A stretch of 64,000 nt of DNA from Labyrinthula sp. Ha (GCA_015227615.1 JAALGZ010000010.1:434001-498000), one strand, 5' to 3'. Shown: positions 34,055 through 46,739, counted from the stretch's first letter. Notes: a model not told the origin generated them from the letters alone. Program-made: numbers and translations.

Positions 34055-37010
34055 ACTCGAAAGTCAGTTTACAAATGATTTTTATTTTTGGTTTTATTGT
34101 TCCGTGAATATTATCGGAAACCGAAAAGAAAAGATGTAAAACGATAAGTAAACGAAGAAATATACTTTTTTGTTAAAGTTGATGAAGTATGGAGTAAATA
34201 TTTGATGAAGAAGGTTGCAGCTAGAATATATATTTTTCAGTTATTGTTCTGGTATCAAGGAGACTTGCAGTGTTCAATGTACTCGATCTTGTTGTGTTAT
34301 TTGACAGGTATTCAAGCTCCTCAAACAATGCGACTAGTATTGATGTACAAAAGAGTTACGATACGAGTTGAAAAGATCCTAGGCTACGGAATTGTTCTTA
34401 TTATAATATTTTTATGATAAATTGTTTCTATTTGCAGTATATATGCAACATACAATAGAGTATTATTACCTGCCGTTCACCTGTGGACATTTCTAATGTG
34501 CTAGCCTTATTGTGCTAAATAATGAAGCTATAAGAACCTATTTTACCAAGAATATCTGGGATTTATATATTGAAGCCATTTCAAGATATTAATAGGTATG
34601 TAAGGGTATAATTATTAGCCATATTATTTCCGTAATTGCTTGTTCTATTATATATTTTCTTCTTGGAGATAAACTTTTGACAACTCTCTCACCAGAGTAA
34701 CTTCTTTATGAAATCCTAAAATACAGGGTTTTCAATTTGATATTCAAGTTTTTTAGGGGAAAAAAGGGTGGATAATTCTAGCTTACGTATATGTGTTTAA
34801 CCAAATGGGAACATGAAAGTAATCGCTTCTTATATTCAAAGCTCGGAAACATAGGAAGAAAGAATTTCAGTTCTTTGGTCTCGTTTGTTCGCTTCTCAGA
34901 AAAATTTTCCAAAATTCTATGTTGTTTTCCAGTATGCTGTCGATCGAATTATTTCAGACTCCTATATCATCATAAAGTAACAGCAACCATTCTAGCATCA
35001 TCAAGTACCGAACCCTAAAAGGCTGAGGTTCGTAATTACTTGAAATCTTTTCCACCTGAACCAGTCAGCAGCAATATATTCATGCCTAATATACATTGTC
35101 TACTATGCCAATTCGATTTTTTTTAGCATAGCGCTTCAGTAATATGTGGCTTAAATATGTACGAGAACATGGAGGAAAAAGGAATTATTTTGTTTTCCCT
35201 TTACACATCCTATCTATGCTCCTGCGAGTACGGCCCACCCCGCTAAGAATATAAGTTCCATCATCTTAAAATCTTCACGATGGATCATTGAGTATTTAAA
35301 ATAGGTATTAAGCCTGGTAAAGTACAATCTTCTATATTCGATCATAGGCGTAATCTAAGAGTTCCTGTTTTGATTGTGATAGCTCGTCGCATCGCTTAGT
35401 CTATACCGAGAAATAAGATTTTAACAGTCCACTTAGAAACTTTTATTGAAGCTAAGATTTCATTTCGCTTAAGCTAGAATTTTTGCAGAGCTAGAACAAT
35501 AGCAGCACTACTCACTGCAACAGTGCTCATTGCTTTGTTAATAGCTTCAACAACTACATATAACGGAACCCTTCCGGAAAAAGTTGCAGTATTCAGAAAC
35601 CTTAATTGCATTCTTAGAAACGAGGCCTTCAGTATTAACCTCAAAGTGCTCGCAGCCAGTCCCTTTTGGAGTAGTGCCGTCCTGTACCTTGTATTATGGT
35701 AACGGACGGAATTGATTTCTGTGGCGGTTTTATAATATATTTTTAATCCTTCATAAAGCTTAATAACGAAAGCGATCATTGTTTCCACGAATATAATGAG
35801 ACTACTTCTATGAACTAACTAAATTTCTACTTCAATATTTTTTATTTTTATGTTGAAAAGTGTTAATTTAACAAATAGGTTAGAATATAAATATAAATTC
35901 TATCAACAGCTTAATTTCAATAGGTTGAAATATTTTCCTAATTCATAGCCTCAGGGAAAACCCAAACAAACTAATACCAGATTCATAAAATATAAAAGCA
36001 AAACTTGGTGTTAGTAAATGAACTACATTACTTCTACCAAAGTCATGTCCTTACTCATAACCCTATCTAGAAATGCTGTAGGATGGGATTCTATAAGTAT
36101 ATGATTCTCTTGATAAAGGTGGAAGACAATAGGTGGCAGAATATATTGAAGTGCAACATTTGTTATCTGGGTTTGACCAACGTATGCACTGACCAGGATT
36201 TTTAATAACCATTGGATTCCTATATGGTTCTGCTTATGAACAATAGATTGGGTCATCTTTTACCCAACCCAAAATTTACTATTTTGAATCTTAGAGTGCT
36301 GCATCAAAGCTTAATGTGGTGGGTCGTTTGGTAAGGGAGTAATTGCGGGATAAGCTCTCTTCGGAGTATATTGCTTAGTCTGTGTGGTATTCCTACGGAA
36401 GAGCAAACAAAATATTTATTTGATATTTTTTATTAAATATTGTTGTACCTTATTAAATAAATAGGATACAGGAGTACTTTTAACTATTTAGAGCAACCAT
36501 GAAGAATTAAAATCAATGACTAAGAGAAATATAGCAGATGTCAATGTCAATAAATCATAACCCAGGGGCAGTTTATGGCAGATCGGTTTGGTAAATTTAA
36601 AAATATAATCAGTTAGTAATATAGTAAGTTTTATGTTCGTTTCCATACTTATTAACCCTTATCTAAAAATCAAACACCCGAAATGAAGCTTCTTTATACT
36701 TGTAACAATGACAACATTTAAGAATTACAGTAAACCCTAGTGAGAGTAATAAGTTCTTGCAATATCTTAATATCATTTCGGAGTGGATTTCATCAATAAG
36801 CTAAATATTTTTTGAAACCCACTTTTACTTTCTGGCAAGCTAAAATTTTCTGATCCTTTACTTGTCAAACCTCTGTTCTCAAACTTCAAAACAGTTTTGT
36901 AACAATAGCAGGTACCGGTGGAAGAACTGCCATAAACGGACGCAAGTTAAATTGCCCAAAATATAACCGAATACAAATTGACGAAACTGAAAAGAAGGAA
37001 CAAAAAATAA
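34055..37010. other. Gene-poor DNA
   Basis: Nearly 3 kb with only short frames. The one at 35474-35779 (-, ATG, about 101 codons, ending AIVLALQKF) is less AT-rich than its surroundings, but I recognise nothing in it. The last 60 bp contain the promoter 12-mer described at 36950. Confidence 0.4.
36950..36961 (+). promoter_or_regulatory. Promoter 12-mer AATTGCCCAAAA
   Basis: Lies 49 bp before the ATG at 37011. The same 12-mer in the same orientation relative to its gene lies 61 bp before the start of the E3 ligase gene (41687-41698). It also occurs at the two outer ends of the inverted repeat. Probably a transcription-factor site (inference). Confidence 0.4.
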
Positions 37011-37982
37011 ATGAACGTAAGAGAAAGAATTCTAGTTGAGTTTCTCACCGTGTACAAAAATAAAAGTATGGCACCTGTTGATCGGCTAGAAGAAACAATT
37101 CGTGAAAAAGCAGAAGATAAATATTTACTTCGTGGTTTTTATCTTCCTACAAAACACGATGGAAAAGGACAACCGTTCGAAACAGATGTCGTGAATTCAA
37201 TTAGTAGAGCAAATATGGCTTCTATTTTTTTATTTGAAAAAGCTTATTGTAAAGTAGAAACAATGTTTCATTCTTCAGAAGCAATTCTTTCTCGTGGAAG
37301 ACCAACTCCTAAGAATTTAACTGTGTACATTCGAGGGGTTCTCGATCAGATTCGTAATGAAGGCTATTTTTTATCTGCAGTTGTTCCTTCTTGGAGAAAA
37401 GATACTTTTACTCATAATTTAAAACCAACAGTGAAATCTTTTCCAATGTTTATTGCACAAAGATTTGAAAGATATGAGTTGAATAATTTTGGAGCTTATG
37501 AAGTTGAAAAATTTAATCTTGTAAAGAATGATTTAAATGGGTTTGAATTAGAAGGATTTGATGAAGCATTAAGAAGATTTACTCATAGAAGACCTTCTAT
37601 GTGTTTAGTTGGTGCACATTCTTTTGCATCGCTTTGGAAAGATGGTGAAAATTCTGAAGTATATTGTATTTTTCAAGAACAGAAGGAAATTGAAATGATT
37701 CATGAAGTTTTTGATGTTCAAATTAAAATCAGTAAAGAAGGTTCATTTAGAAAAAAATATCTTTTACATCATGAAGAGTGGATAGAACAAATCCAATTAA
37801 TAGCAAATGAGAATCCTGGTTTAAAACTTTCTGCTGTAATTGATTGTCCAGTTCAAAGAACCAAAGTTGAAACTAATGTAAAAGTTGTTTTTACTCGACC
37901 TTTAACACAACAAGAGATTACTGAAAAACAAAGACTTGACACTTTACCAGTCGCACAACCTGCTCTCAAGTATGAAGGCTGA
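37011..37982 (+). CDS. Uncharacterised 323-aa protein
   Basis: Single open frame from ATG to TGA with ordinary composition for this genome. No leader and no membrane segment, so probably soluble. It has mixed alpha/beta-like text, with RGFYLPTKHDGKGQPFETD near the start, SAVVPSWRKDTFTHNLKPT in the middle and a charged C-terminus (TQQEITEKQRLDTL). I do not recognise the family. Its last 17 bases of coding sequence overlap the end of the E3 ligase gene on the other strand. The promoter carries a 12-mer shared with that gene, so the two may be co-regulated (inference). Confidence 0.72.
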   Translation: MNVRERILVEFLTVYKNKSMAPVDRLEETIREKAEDKYLLRGFYLPTKHDGKGQPFETDVVNSISRANMASIFLFEKAYCKVETMFHSSEAILSRGRPTPKNLTVYIRGVLDQIRNEGYFLSAVVPSWRKDTFTHNLKPTVKSFPMFIAQRFERYELNNFGAYEVEKFNLVKNDLNGFELEGFDEALRRFTHRRPSMCLVGAHSFASLWKDGENSEVYCIFQEQKEIEMIHEVFDVQIKISKEGSFRKKYLLHHEEWIEQIQLIANENPGLKLSAVIDCPVQRTKVETNVKVVFTRPLTQQEITEKQRLDTLPVAQPALKYEG

Positions 37983-40900
37983 GTTTATTTAGCAACTTTC
38001 TTCCTATTAAATATCGTTCGTCTCTTAAGAAATCATGTAATTTTCCTAATCCAAGTTTTATTCTCCAACTATTATCATATATCAACAGTGCAGAAAGTAG
38101 TATGAAGCAAATTAGTCTCAATTGATATTGAATTGATTCATAACTAAGTTCAAAAGAGTACGATATACTCGAAAATCCAAGAAAACCAAGAGTAGCACAA
38201 ATTATTCTAGTATATGTTTCACTTTTCTTTTCTAAAAGCTCAAAGTTTCTTTCAACTTTATCATCTGAATCCCAACTTTCAAAATTTCCGTCCGCTTTAT
38301 TTAATTTCAGTTGTTTATCGACAAAACTTCGCAATACTTTTATTTTTGAGAAGTTTTTCCATATAGCATACGAAAAAATAATAACTTTTGAAACAGATAA
38401 GAAGATCTTGAGATCAAAAAGTTCATCTTTATTCCCTGGTAACAAATAGTTTAGAAAAGTCAAAACACCAAGAAAAACAACAGTAAACCTCTTACAGAGT
38501 TTGTGAGGATTATACTTGCGTAAATACTTTCTTATACAAGCAAACTCTTTTTCATACTTGTTCAACTCAGCAATTAAAGGAACATATTTAAATAAAACTC
38601 CACATCCTAAAAGATACAACAAAGGGGTATGTTCAATATTCAGTCTAAAAGAAGCCACAAGAAGATTACCCAAGACCAAAGGTGCGATAAGGAACATATT
38701 CATCAGCGTGACGCAAACAACATATACACACAACATAAACCCAGCAATACGCCAACGATGATTCTTTGGTTTTTTTCTTTCTTTTAACAACACGTGTTCA
38801 CGAAAAGTTAAATCTGAGTGGAACAGTTTTTCTCTGGGGTTGACAGGAATCGGTAGTAAGTATTCAACTAAATTAAATCGCACCGCAAAGAAAAAAAGGA
38901 TTCTCGTTTGAGCATTAAAGAAATATTTTTTCATTCCATCAAATAGTTTCACAACATAGTAGTGTAAAAAAGCCAATTCTACAGGAATCTGTACGTCTTC
39001 CAAAATGTAATTAAACTTAACCCACTCTGTAGCTCCCTGAAAAGAAAAAATAGATCCTAGATTTAACGCTTTCAGAATCTCTCCAGTTCCCGAGAAAAAT
39101 GTCCCTACAATTTTCAGTACAAAAAATGTGTGCTCTGCAGCTGGGTTAAATTCAATAAATTCTTCATTCAAACTATAGTACTTATAGTATTGAATTGTCT
39201 TTAGAGTATATAAATAAAAATTTAATGGAACCGTAAGAAAAAGATAAACCATTGTCAGATAAACTAAGACTGAAATAAATAAGCGTCGAACGTGTTGAAC
39301 AATACTTTCAGAAAGTAGGAGATTTAGTAAATTCGCTGTGGGATCATTTGGTCTAACAATTTGTCTTAAAATATCTTTGTGTAATATTTCACGCATTTGA
39401 ACTACCATTACTGTAATAACAAGCATCACAGTTAATCCAAATGCCCAGCACGAGACCATAGCAAGAAGAGCTCGATCAAAATCCATTAAGTCATACATCC
39501 TCACCTGAAAAATGTTTGCAAGGAGTTCTGTCAGCGGGTTAGATAAGTACAGGGAAAGAACTGGTTGTTGAGGTCCAATAAGATCTACTACACAAGTATT
39601 TGTTCTAAAAGCCCATAAGGGATCAACTTCACAAGATTTAAAAAAACTCAACTCTGAGAGAATATTTTCATTATACTGCAACTTCTGCAAATGCTGGTAA
39701 AAAGAAGAAAGTGAGTATAATAGAAACTGACCCAGACATCCAGGAACTAAAATCATCTTTAAAGCTACTAAGAATATAACTTTAAATGTGTTAAAAACAG
39801 TACGTACACCTTTCTTCAGCTTCTTCAGAAATATATTGTCATTTAATTTGTGATGTTTCAATAAGGTCAACAGTAGACCAATCATACTTGCTATAGAAAA
39901 GTGTCCCAAACATAATAAAAATCCTTCCAGCGCATAATATTCCACAAACTCCAGCTTTCGCTCTTTCACCAAAAGATCCGTATCTTCATAGAGAAAGTTA
40001 TCTTCGAAATTAAAAACCATGTTTCCTTCAGCTAAACGAGAAAGTAATTTCTCTCCAGTTGCTGTAACTCTTGTTATAAATAATTTTCTGTTTGTCTCAG
40101 TTGAGAAAATATTAAAAATCATACTTCCAAAAGAAACGGGAAAATGAACAGTTGCACAAAGAAATATAAAGTTGAATACTATCAAACACACAACATTATG
40201 AATAAGAATAAGAAGAGATCCTCTTAATCCTATAAATTCATCAAGCGCGAGATTAATTTCGAGTGCTTCCGGTTCAAGAACAGTTTCAGGATCTCGTTCA
40301 GAATCCGTGTCTGTTGCAGAGTCATCAAAATATTGATTAAAATGTGTGGAGTTTTCTTGAACTTGTTCATTCTGTACTGCTGAAGGTTGTTCTGAAGACT
40401 CAATGTGTGTTGACTCGTGGATGCTCGGAGGAGAGATGTCCATCATGGACGGTGTAGTTGGAGTTGAGAGAGATGAAGAAGAAGTGTAAATTGAAAAATC
40501 TTCCAGCTCACCTGCTTCAGGAGTCGCAACAGAATCCAATGACGGCACATTTCTCTCTCTTGAACCTTCAGCCGGAGGAGATTGTGCAATTTGTATAATA
40601 TCCTGGGTTTGAGAAGCAGGAAGTACAGGAGACTCGGGGATTAGAGAGGAAGGATTTGGTGCATCTATATTGTCTCGTACTGAGATTGGTGCTGTTCTAG
40701 ATTGAGTAGGAGGAGAGTTTGCACTATTGTTTTCTGCTATTGCTTCTGTCAAATCATTCCATCCATGTACATAATCAAAGATTACAAGTAATGAAAGAAA
40801 TCCAGCAATTACAGAAACTGAAACTAAAATTCCTGTTCGCCAGAAAACGTAATCATCCCAAACATCCCATTCGTGATCTTTATAGAAGTTGAGCTCTCCA

Positions 40901-41625
40901 AAGAAAAAAGAACTGTCTACACGACGAACTTCCAGTCTTTCTTGCACAATTGAGTCCTCAATTTCGATAAATGAAGGTCTATATGATAACGAGGTGTTCA
41001 AAAATCGGTTCGACGGTATTGAGATTGGTTTAAACTCGAGGTTTCCAGAAAGAGAGAGCCATTTAAAACATGCAGCTGTTGTCAAAGGGACCACAAAAAT
41101 CCAACATATGAAGACAAGAGTTATTCTAAAACATAGAGGAATCGTCTTTACTGTTTTTCGAACTCCAATGGAAAAAAACTCACTAAAAGTAAGCACTTCA
41201 GGTGTATTAGGTGCATAAACTGGTCTGAAATCAAACACATATCCACAAAGTTCGCATTTTTTCTTGTTTGTATGCTTTAACCATTCCAAAAGACACGATT
41301 CATGCACGTGCTTAATACTACCGGAGCACGAACAAGGATAAAATAAAGGCTCCTCTTCTTCCTTTTCATCAGAATCAGAGCCACATCTGCAGATTCTACA
41401 AAATGTATTTTCTTCTCCTCCATTTTTTATTTCTTGTTCATTTTGGTCAAAGTCTTGATTAGCCGTTGAGTTCTTATCTTGATCTAGAAGCTCAGGGGGT
41501 ATATTTTTTGACTCGTCAAAAGATGACGAGTCTACCTCTTGAATTAAATTTTGTTTTGATGAATTAGATGGAGAAATAATTTTATTTTCTTCTGATATTG
41601 TTTCTTTACTTGGATCGAATGGCAT
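37966..41625 (-). CDS. RING-CH membrane E3 ubiquitin ligase, Doa10/MARCH6 (TEB4) type
   Basis: 1219 aa in one exon. The C4HC3 RING-CH finger is complete: Cys76, Cys79, Cys98, Cys100, His108, Cys111, Cys124 and Cys127. A Ser/Pro/Glu-rich cytosolic loop (about 300-430) and some 14-15 hydrophobic segments follow, for example ITLVFICWIFVVPLTTA, GLTVMLVITVMVV and GFMLCVYVVCVTLMNMFLI. Doa10 has 14 membrane segments and a similar length. The enzyme sits in the ER and inner nuclear membrane, works with E2s such as Ubc6/Ubc7, and marks misfolded or regulated proteins for ERAD. It also reads some acetylated N-degrons. The start is the ATG at 41625 (MPFDPSKET). Upstream lies the shared promoter 12-mer. 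Confidence 0.92.
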   Translation of the reverse strand: MPFDPSKETISEENKIISPSNSSKQNLIQEVDSSSFDESKNIPPELLDQDKNSTANQDFDQNEQEIKNGGEENTFCRICRCGSDSDEKEEEEPLFYPCSCSGSIKHVHESCLLEWLKHTNKKKCELCGYVFDFRPVYAPNTPEVLTFSEFFSIGVRKTVKTIPLCFRITLVFICWIFVVPLTTAACFKWLSLSGNLEFKPISIPSNRFLNTSLSYRPSFIEIEDSIVQERLEVRRVDSSFFFGELNFYKDHEWDVWDDYVFWRTGILVSVSVIAGFLSLLVIFDYVHGWNDLTEAIAENNSANSPPTQSRTAPISVRDNIDAPNPSSLIPESPVLPASQTQDIIQIAQSPPAEGSRERNVPSLDSVATPEAGELEDFSIYTSSSSLSTPTTPSMMDISPPSIHESTHIESSEQPSAVQNEQVQENSTHFNQYFDDSATDTDSERDPETVLEPEALEINLALDEFIGLRGSLLILIHNVVCLIVFNFIFLCATVHFPVSFGSMIFNIFSTETNRKLFITRVTATGEKLLSRLAEGNMVFNFEDNFLYEDTDLLVKERKLEFVEYYALEGFLLCLGHFSIASMIGLLLTLLKHHKLNDNIFLKKLKKGVRTVFNTFKVIFLVALKMILVPGCLGQFLLYSLSSFYQHLQKLQYNENILSELSFFKSCEVDPLWAFRTNTCVVDLIGPQQPVLSLYLSNPLTELLANIFQVRMYDLMDFDRALLAMVSCWAFGLTVMLVITVMVVQMREILHKDILRQIVRPNDPTANLLNLLLSESIVQHVRRLFISVLVYLTMVYLFLTVPLNFYLYTLKTIQYYKYYSLNEEFIEFNPAAEHTFFVLKIVGTFFSGTGEILKALNLGSIFSFQGATEWVKFNYILEDVQIPVELAFLHYYVVKLFDGMKKYFFNAQTRILFFFAVRFNLVEYLLPIPVNPREKLFHSDLTFREHVLLKERKKPKNHRWRIAGFMLCVYVVCVTLMNMFLIAPLVLGNLLVASFRLNIEHTPLLYLLGCGVLFKYVPLIAELNKYEKEFACIRKYLRKYNPHKLCKRFTVVFLGVLTFLNYLLPGNKDELFDLKIFLSVSKVIIFSYAIWKNFSKIKVLRSFVDKQLKLNKADGNFESWDSDDKVERNFELLEKKSETYTRIICATLGFLGFSSISYSFELSYESIQYQLRLICFILLSALLIYDNSWRIKLGLGKLHDFLRDERYLIGRKLLNKLSLHT

Positions 41626-44600
41626 GTAGTATTATTCTCGTATTTTCTTCGGTTTAATGTTTTCGTTGTTTTTAAACGTCTTGAAATTTTGGGCAATTGA
41701 CATTTTCTTGATTATACTGATTGCGCATTCATTTTGAATGAAATAAAAATCGACATCACTCTTATTATAACTATAACGTTAGTTTTAATCAAAAAGGATA
41801 ACTTTGACACTAAAGATAGAATGAACTTTTTCAAGAATAGCTTACCTAATGAAGAGAAAGTTCTTACTGAAGTAGTTTTCAGGATAGGTTAAATGGAGAT
41901 TAAGCTATCAATGCCTGCTGTTGGTTTACTGTCATTGTTTTAGAAAGTCCGTAAGCTAATATAGTGTAGCTTAAGTCGGCTAACTTATTTTATTACTCAG
42001 ATTTAGTGCATAGTTATACCTTTTACTGAGCATTATGATGTATTTATACCTTGTTGGTTAAGTTAAGCTGTCTAGTTTAAGGTAGATTAAGTTTTTTATC
42101 TTACAACTACGCATAAGATACTTTTTAGTCTTTTCAGTGTCTAGCAGTTTGAATACCACCAATAGAGAGCTTACCGTATTGAATTTGTACAAATTCCAAT
42201 TCTTAATGGTTATTTTGGTGGTAATAATTTAAAAATGACTAAAGCTCGAAATGACTCGGGGCAGAATTTATATATATCATCATTCCCTATCTCTCTGTAC
42301 ATAACTTAGTAGCACATATGGTTCAAACTTCTCATATAGATCCTTGACACCTTTCTTAATCTAACCACTATAGGTCAAATAGATTCATAGTAATATGGTG
42401 CATTTTTCAAGATGCTAGATATGTACGAGTAACTGTGCAAACCTCTAATCTCACACATTAAAGCTTTTGGCACAGCTTGATTTCTGCTTGAGGGTAGAAG
42501 AAAAAATATTAATGTTGTTCTTTGTAACTTTATCACACATGGTACTATCCTTACTACTACATACTACCAGAAACTACTTAAGCTATATATTAAGGAAGAT
42601 TGAAACACATATAGATGAATTTTGAAGAGCTTTCTGTTGAGTCAAGGCATAAAGAATAATCTTCCCCGCCAAAATATAGCGAAATTTACTGGCACTATAT
42701 AAGAATGCATTCAACTTCTATGAAAACTTAAAATTTCTGACAGAGTTAAGTATAGTATTTGCTTTCTTAAAGGAGTCTGTCTTTCTTCAACATTATCTAC
42801 AGAGAGAACCTAGGGGACGACTGCTCCGATCTTCATTCCCTTCGTTCTTGAAAGTCCTTATCCTTAATGCCCTAAGTTACTGTAATTTCAAACAATGTAA
42901 AGAAGTGAGGTATATGGTTGATGAGAAGAGGATTTTAATCGAAGGTTCATCTGTTCCAGTAAAGAGGGTTTTCAATTTTCTTTGTTTTACTTTCTTTCAT
43001 GAAGCATTCAAGAATGAAAAAAACAATAAATCTATGACATTCAGAGAAGTTATAGGATAAGCTATTTGTTTAGTTTTATTTCATAATGACCCTTTTTGGC
43101 TAATACTAGAAGCTGTTTAGCAGTTGTATCTAATCATGATATAAATTTATTCTCATTTTCAACAACCAACGCAAGGTTTAAAGATACTTCAAGCAAAGGT
43201 GGAGATTACAAAAGAAGTTACCTTTCTTATAAATTGAATATTAATCAACAAATAAATATATCCATATTTCTTCGAATGGGTTGGTACTTTTTATATGGAA
43301 AAACACAATGAAGAAAGTACACAGTTTGTTAAGGAAAAAGGTCTCCTGATAGGAATAAATTTCTGGTGAATATTATTTTCACGTTTATCGAAAAATACTT
43401 ATTTTCTCTGAAATAATTAACAGATTAAGAAATTCTTATGATAACTACATTGTACCTTCTTCCTTAAGTAGCACAATCAATATAGTTCGTCCCGGATTAA
43501 TTTTCCTCGTCTCATTCAGTATTCAATAGGTTTCAATCTCATACTATATATTAACTACAGATCAAAATCTTTTAAAACTGATTATATAAACCTTGGGTTA
43601 GAAGTAAAGCACTTGCTACAGCTAGTTTTTATGTAATAAATCTTAATGTGAAAGGAAAAAAAAAGATATCAAAATCTACGGATCCTTACAATTTGTTCGC
43701 CCACAGATAATGAGCCAATTCCTGGTCAAGTTTCTTCTGGTCATGAATTCTAGAACAAAACCACCTTAGTCTCGAGTATTAAGCTTGCTTCACCTTGGAT
43801 CAAAAATTCATATTGCATTTAGCTCATGTCAATGTAATAAATTTGTTTGAATATTTTAGAAAAAATGTTATTTTTACAAATGCGAAATATTATCTAAATC
43901 TTTATACTGACAAACCATTGAACTGTTTCTTTGGGGAAATTAATCTACGAAATTGTTCTACATAAGTATATGTAAAAGCCATTAGTTTAATATTATGATC
44001 AAATTAAAGGTTTTATAGTCACATGAAAAATATGCTTCGATGGAACTTGTATCAGTTTGATTCTTGTTAAAATTTAAGATCCATATGTAATTATACCTTT
44101 TTGTGAAACCGGAAAGGATGTTTGGAGTCCCAAGATATTCAACAATTCTTGTATGCGAAGAATATTTTGGTGCCTCTTGTATCTAGTTTAATTAATAATT
44201 TCTTGGATCCTACCAGTTTAATAATAGATCTAAAAAGGCGCCAATGAGCCATGAGAAGATGCAATTTCCATTTTTTATTGTGATAAGAATAGAAAATTGA
44301 TATATTTCACTTCATTTCACACACCTTTCTCCATGTTGTCTCTGTTAAGGGACTTAAATCTTAATGGATAGAAGAACAGCATGTGAAGAGACCTTGCTTA
44401 ATATTTAGTTAAGTTGGAAAACACCATCCATAATCCATATAATGGTTCACTTTTGTCTATTCTAATTGTTGCGTAGGTGCCTATCTAATATTAACCTTGG
44501 CAGCATTCGCGATCCCCTCTCTCATTTTGTGTTAACCTTGACACGCGAGATGCCGTTGAATAATGGTCGTTTTCGCTTTTAATATACATGAGGTTAATGA

Positions 44601-45722
44601 AAACAATGAACGAAATCTTGTTTGCATACTTGAAACCACTTTATTAATAAATTATTTATTTCTCTTCTTGATATTCAGGCAATATGGCACTGGGAGTTGA
44701 AAATAAACATGATTAGAACCAGGAAAACCTATAGGACAAGATTAATCCCATATATTTTATTTGTCTCAAAATCATTCATTTAATATAGAAGTAAGTTATA
44801 ACGTAGCTTTGAAGATGTATATTATGCAAGTTCCGTCGGGGATCTATACTAATAAAGACCTCCACAAGAGTACTACACACTTCTAATTCATGAAAACCAC
44901 TTCATTTTAAGCTATATAATTGAAAATTTGGTTATCAATAATAAATACTGAAAGCACGAGAAATCCATTTAATTTAATTTGGTTTCGCGATTAGGGCTTT
45001 ATTTCTTGATTCGATATAATGCACTGAGTTCACAGAATATTTATAAACTCAATGTTGAATTACCATATTCCTCCGAGGTGATAAAGAAAAGATAATGAAG
45101 TTAGTGTACAGATAGATACACTGATTTATATTGACGCCAGTATATAAAAATATAAATAGACAATTTTTAAGTAAGATAAAAGTAAAAATTTCAGTTCATA
45201 TTCTGTAAAAGGTATTAAGATGGTGAATAACTCTTTCGAAAAACGTGAGATAATGAAATTGTGAAAGCTTCATCAAAGACCGGGTGAGATAATAAAGCTT
45301 AAACTTTATTCAATTAATTTATATTTGTATTATCTATCATAAAGATTTAATAATAATGAATTGCTGTGAAAATGCTCTACTAAAATTCTTTTTGGGTTAA
45401 AGATCTCTACTCTTCATCAATAATCCTTAAACATGAGCTATTTGGCGAAAAAATACTCAAGCTCTCTTAGTTGAACCAGTAGAACCATCACCTATGAAAA
45501 AAGAAGATATATTTTCTTATCACATATTAAGTTCTATTCATTTTTTTCTATTGCATCAACTCCAATATTTTAATCTTGTTTACCTGACTAATTAAGAATC
45601 TATTGAATAATACCTTTCATATTTCTCTAAGAGCAAATAAAAAACTGAAATATTCTTATTCAAAAAAAAATGACTCCATGAATTTATCTCTTATTCGACT
45701 TTTTACATAAATACTCTTAAAC
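41626..45722. other. Gene-poor DNA
   Basis: About 4.1 kb, AT-rich. The first 75 bp hold the E3 ligase promoter (12-mer at 41687-41698). A plus-strand frame stays open from about 42677 to 43060 (about 127 codons, with text such as SVFLQHYLQREPRGRLL) but has no early ATG. A shorter one follows at 43096-43311. These may be remnants of an unknown element; I make no call. Confidence 0.4.
41687..41698 (-). promoter_or_regulatory. Promoter 12-mer AATTGCCCAAAA of the E3 ligase gene
   Basis: On the minus strand, 61 bp before the ATG at 41625, in the same relative orientation as the copy before the convergent gene at 37011. Confidence 0.4.
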
Positions 45723-46283
45723 TTAGTGTTGAATTCCTACAAGGGCCAAAACACTCATTCCCAAAGCAGCTACTCCCAATCCTTGTTCAACTACACCATT
45801 AATCTCATCAACTACTTCTTCCAATCCAGTACACATATCAACTTTTTCAGTACATTCAAACTTTTCAACCTCTTCCACAAAAGTTGTAACTTCATCTTCT
45901 GCAAGATCTTCACAAGTTTCTGCTCCATCACACGCTGCTTGACAAGTACTCACTCTATGTGCATTTTCATTCAATTCTTCTACACAATTTTCAATATTTA
46001 GCTCAATCATGATATCAATAAGTATATCAATGTTAATTTCATTCATCGTGTCTACAACTATATCCACTTCAACATCAAGTGCAAGTTGCAAGGACGTCTT
46101 GATAACGTTCTTAATGTCTTCATCATCCAATGCGTTGTATTGGTCAATAAATCCACGTCTCATACGTTCTCTACAACCTCTTACACATTCTGAACTATCA
46201 TCTTGCAAGTCTCTTCTAAGTGGATTAGAAGCATTAATTAGACCAAGTCCGGAAGCTAGTGCGAATAATACTGGGAACTTCAT
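45723..46283 (-). CDS. Small secreted eight-cysteine protein, family member 2
   Basis: 186 aa. Signal peptide MKFPVLFALASGLGLINA, then an acidic helical mature part. The eight cysteines follow the family order: CVRGC, single (ENCVEEL), CQAAC, TCEDL, FECTEK, MCTGLEE. The middle contains an Ile/Asp-rich stretch (NEINIDILIDIMIELNIEN) with no counterpart of the same length in the other members. The C-terminal hydrophobic tail (GLGVAALGMSVLALVGIQH) is very like that of member 1. It lies outside the inverted repeat, 1.6 kb left of it. Likely a GPI-anchored or secreted surface protein; function unknown. Confidence 0.78.
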   Translation of the reverse strand: MKFPVLFALASGLGLINASNPLRRDLQDDSSECVRGCRERMRRGFIDQYNALDDEDIKNVIKTSLQLALDVEVDIVVDTMNEINIDILIDIMIELNIENCVEELNENAHRVSTCQAACDGAETCEDLAEDEVTTFVEEVEKFECTEKVDMCTGLEEVVDEINGVVEQGLGVAALGMSVLALVGIQH

Positions 46284-46739
46284 AATTTTTCTTTATTTTT
46301 CTTTATTTCTTTTTGTTGTTGGGTTTGTTTTGTATTTAGAGTGGGATGTTATACTTGATTCTATAGTTCTCAAAAGTATTCTTTTTTAATATAAGTGTTC
46401 TTCATTTTAAGTTCTTGATTTCTTTACTTTACTTTTTATAATTGTAAACTTGAGTAATTTTTCTTAGAGTCACTTTTTTTTTGTGCTTGTTTTCCCATAG
46501 AACAAATGTATATGAATTTTATTTAAAATAAAAAATCCTTTTGGAATATCTCTTTTAAATTTTCTTTTCTTTTAAATTTTTTATGATTATAAACTATATG
46601 AAATATTATTTTTATTTTGTGTAAAATAATAAGTATTGTTAAAAAATTGGTAATATATTGTAAAATAACAGTATTGCATTACCAAGAATACTGCAATAAG
46701 AGATTCATTTTCTTCAGTTTTACTCTACTTCAAGAACAT

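Noticed and set aside
34202-36256. Small open frames at 34202, 34791, 35474 and 36023
   Set aside because: Short, without domains or leaders that convince; kept only as a note on the gene-poor stretch.
42848-43311. Open frames at 42848-43060 and 43096-43311 as genes
   Set aside because: No ATG at the start, no recognised motif, and no way to link them by introns of the usual size.
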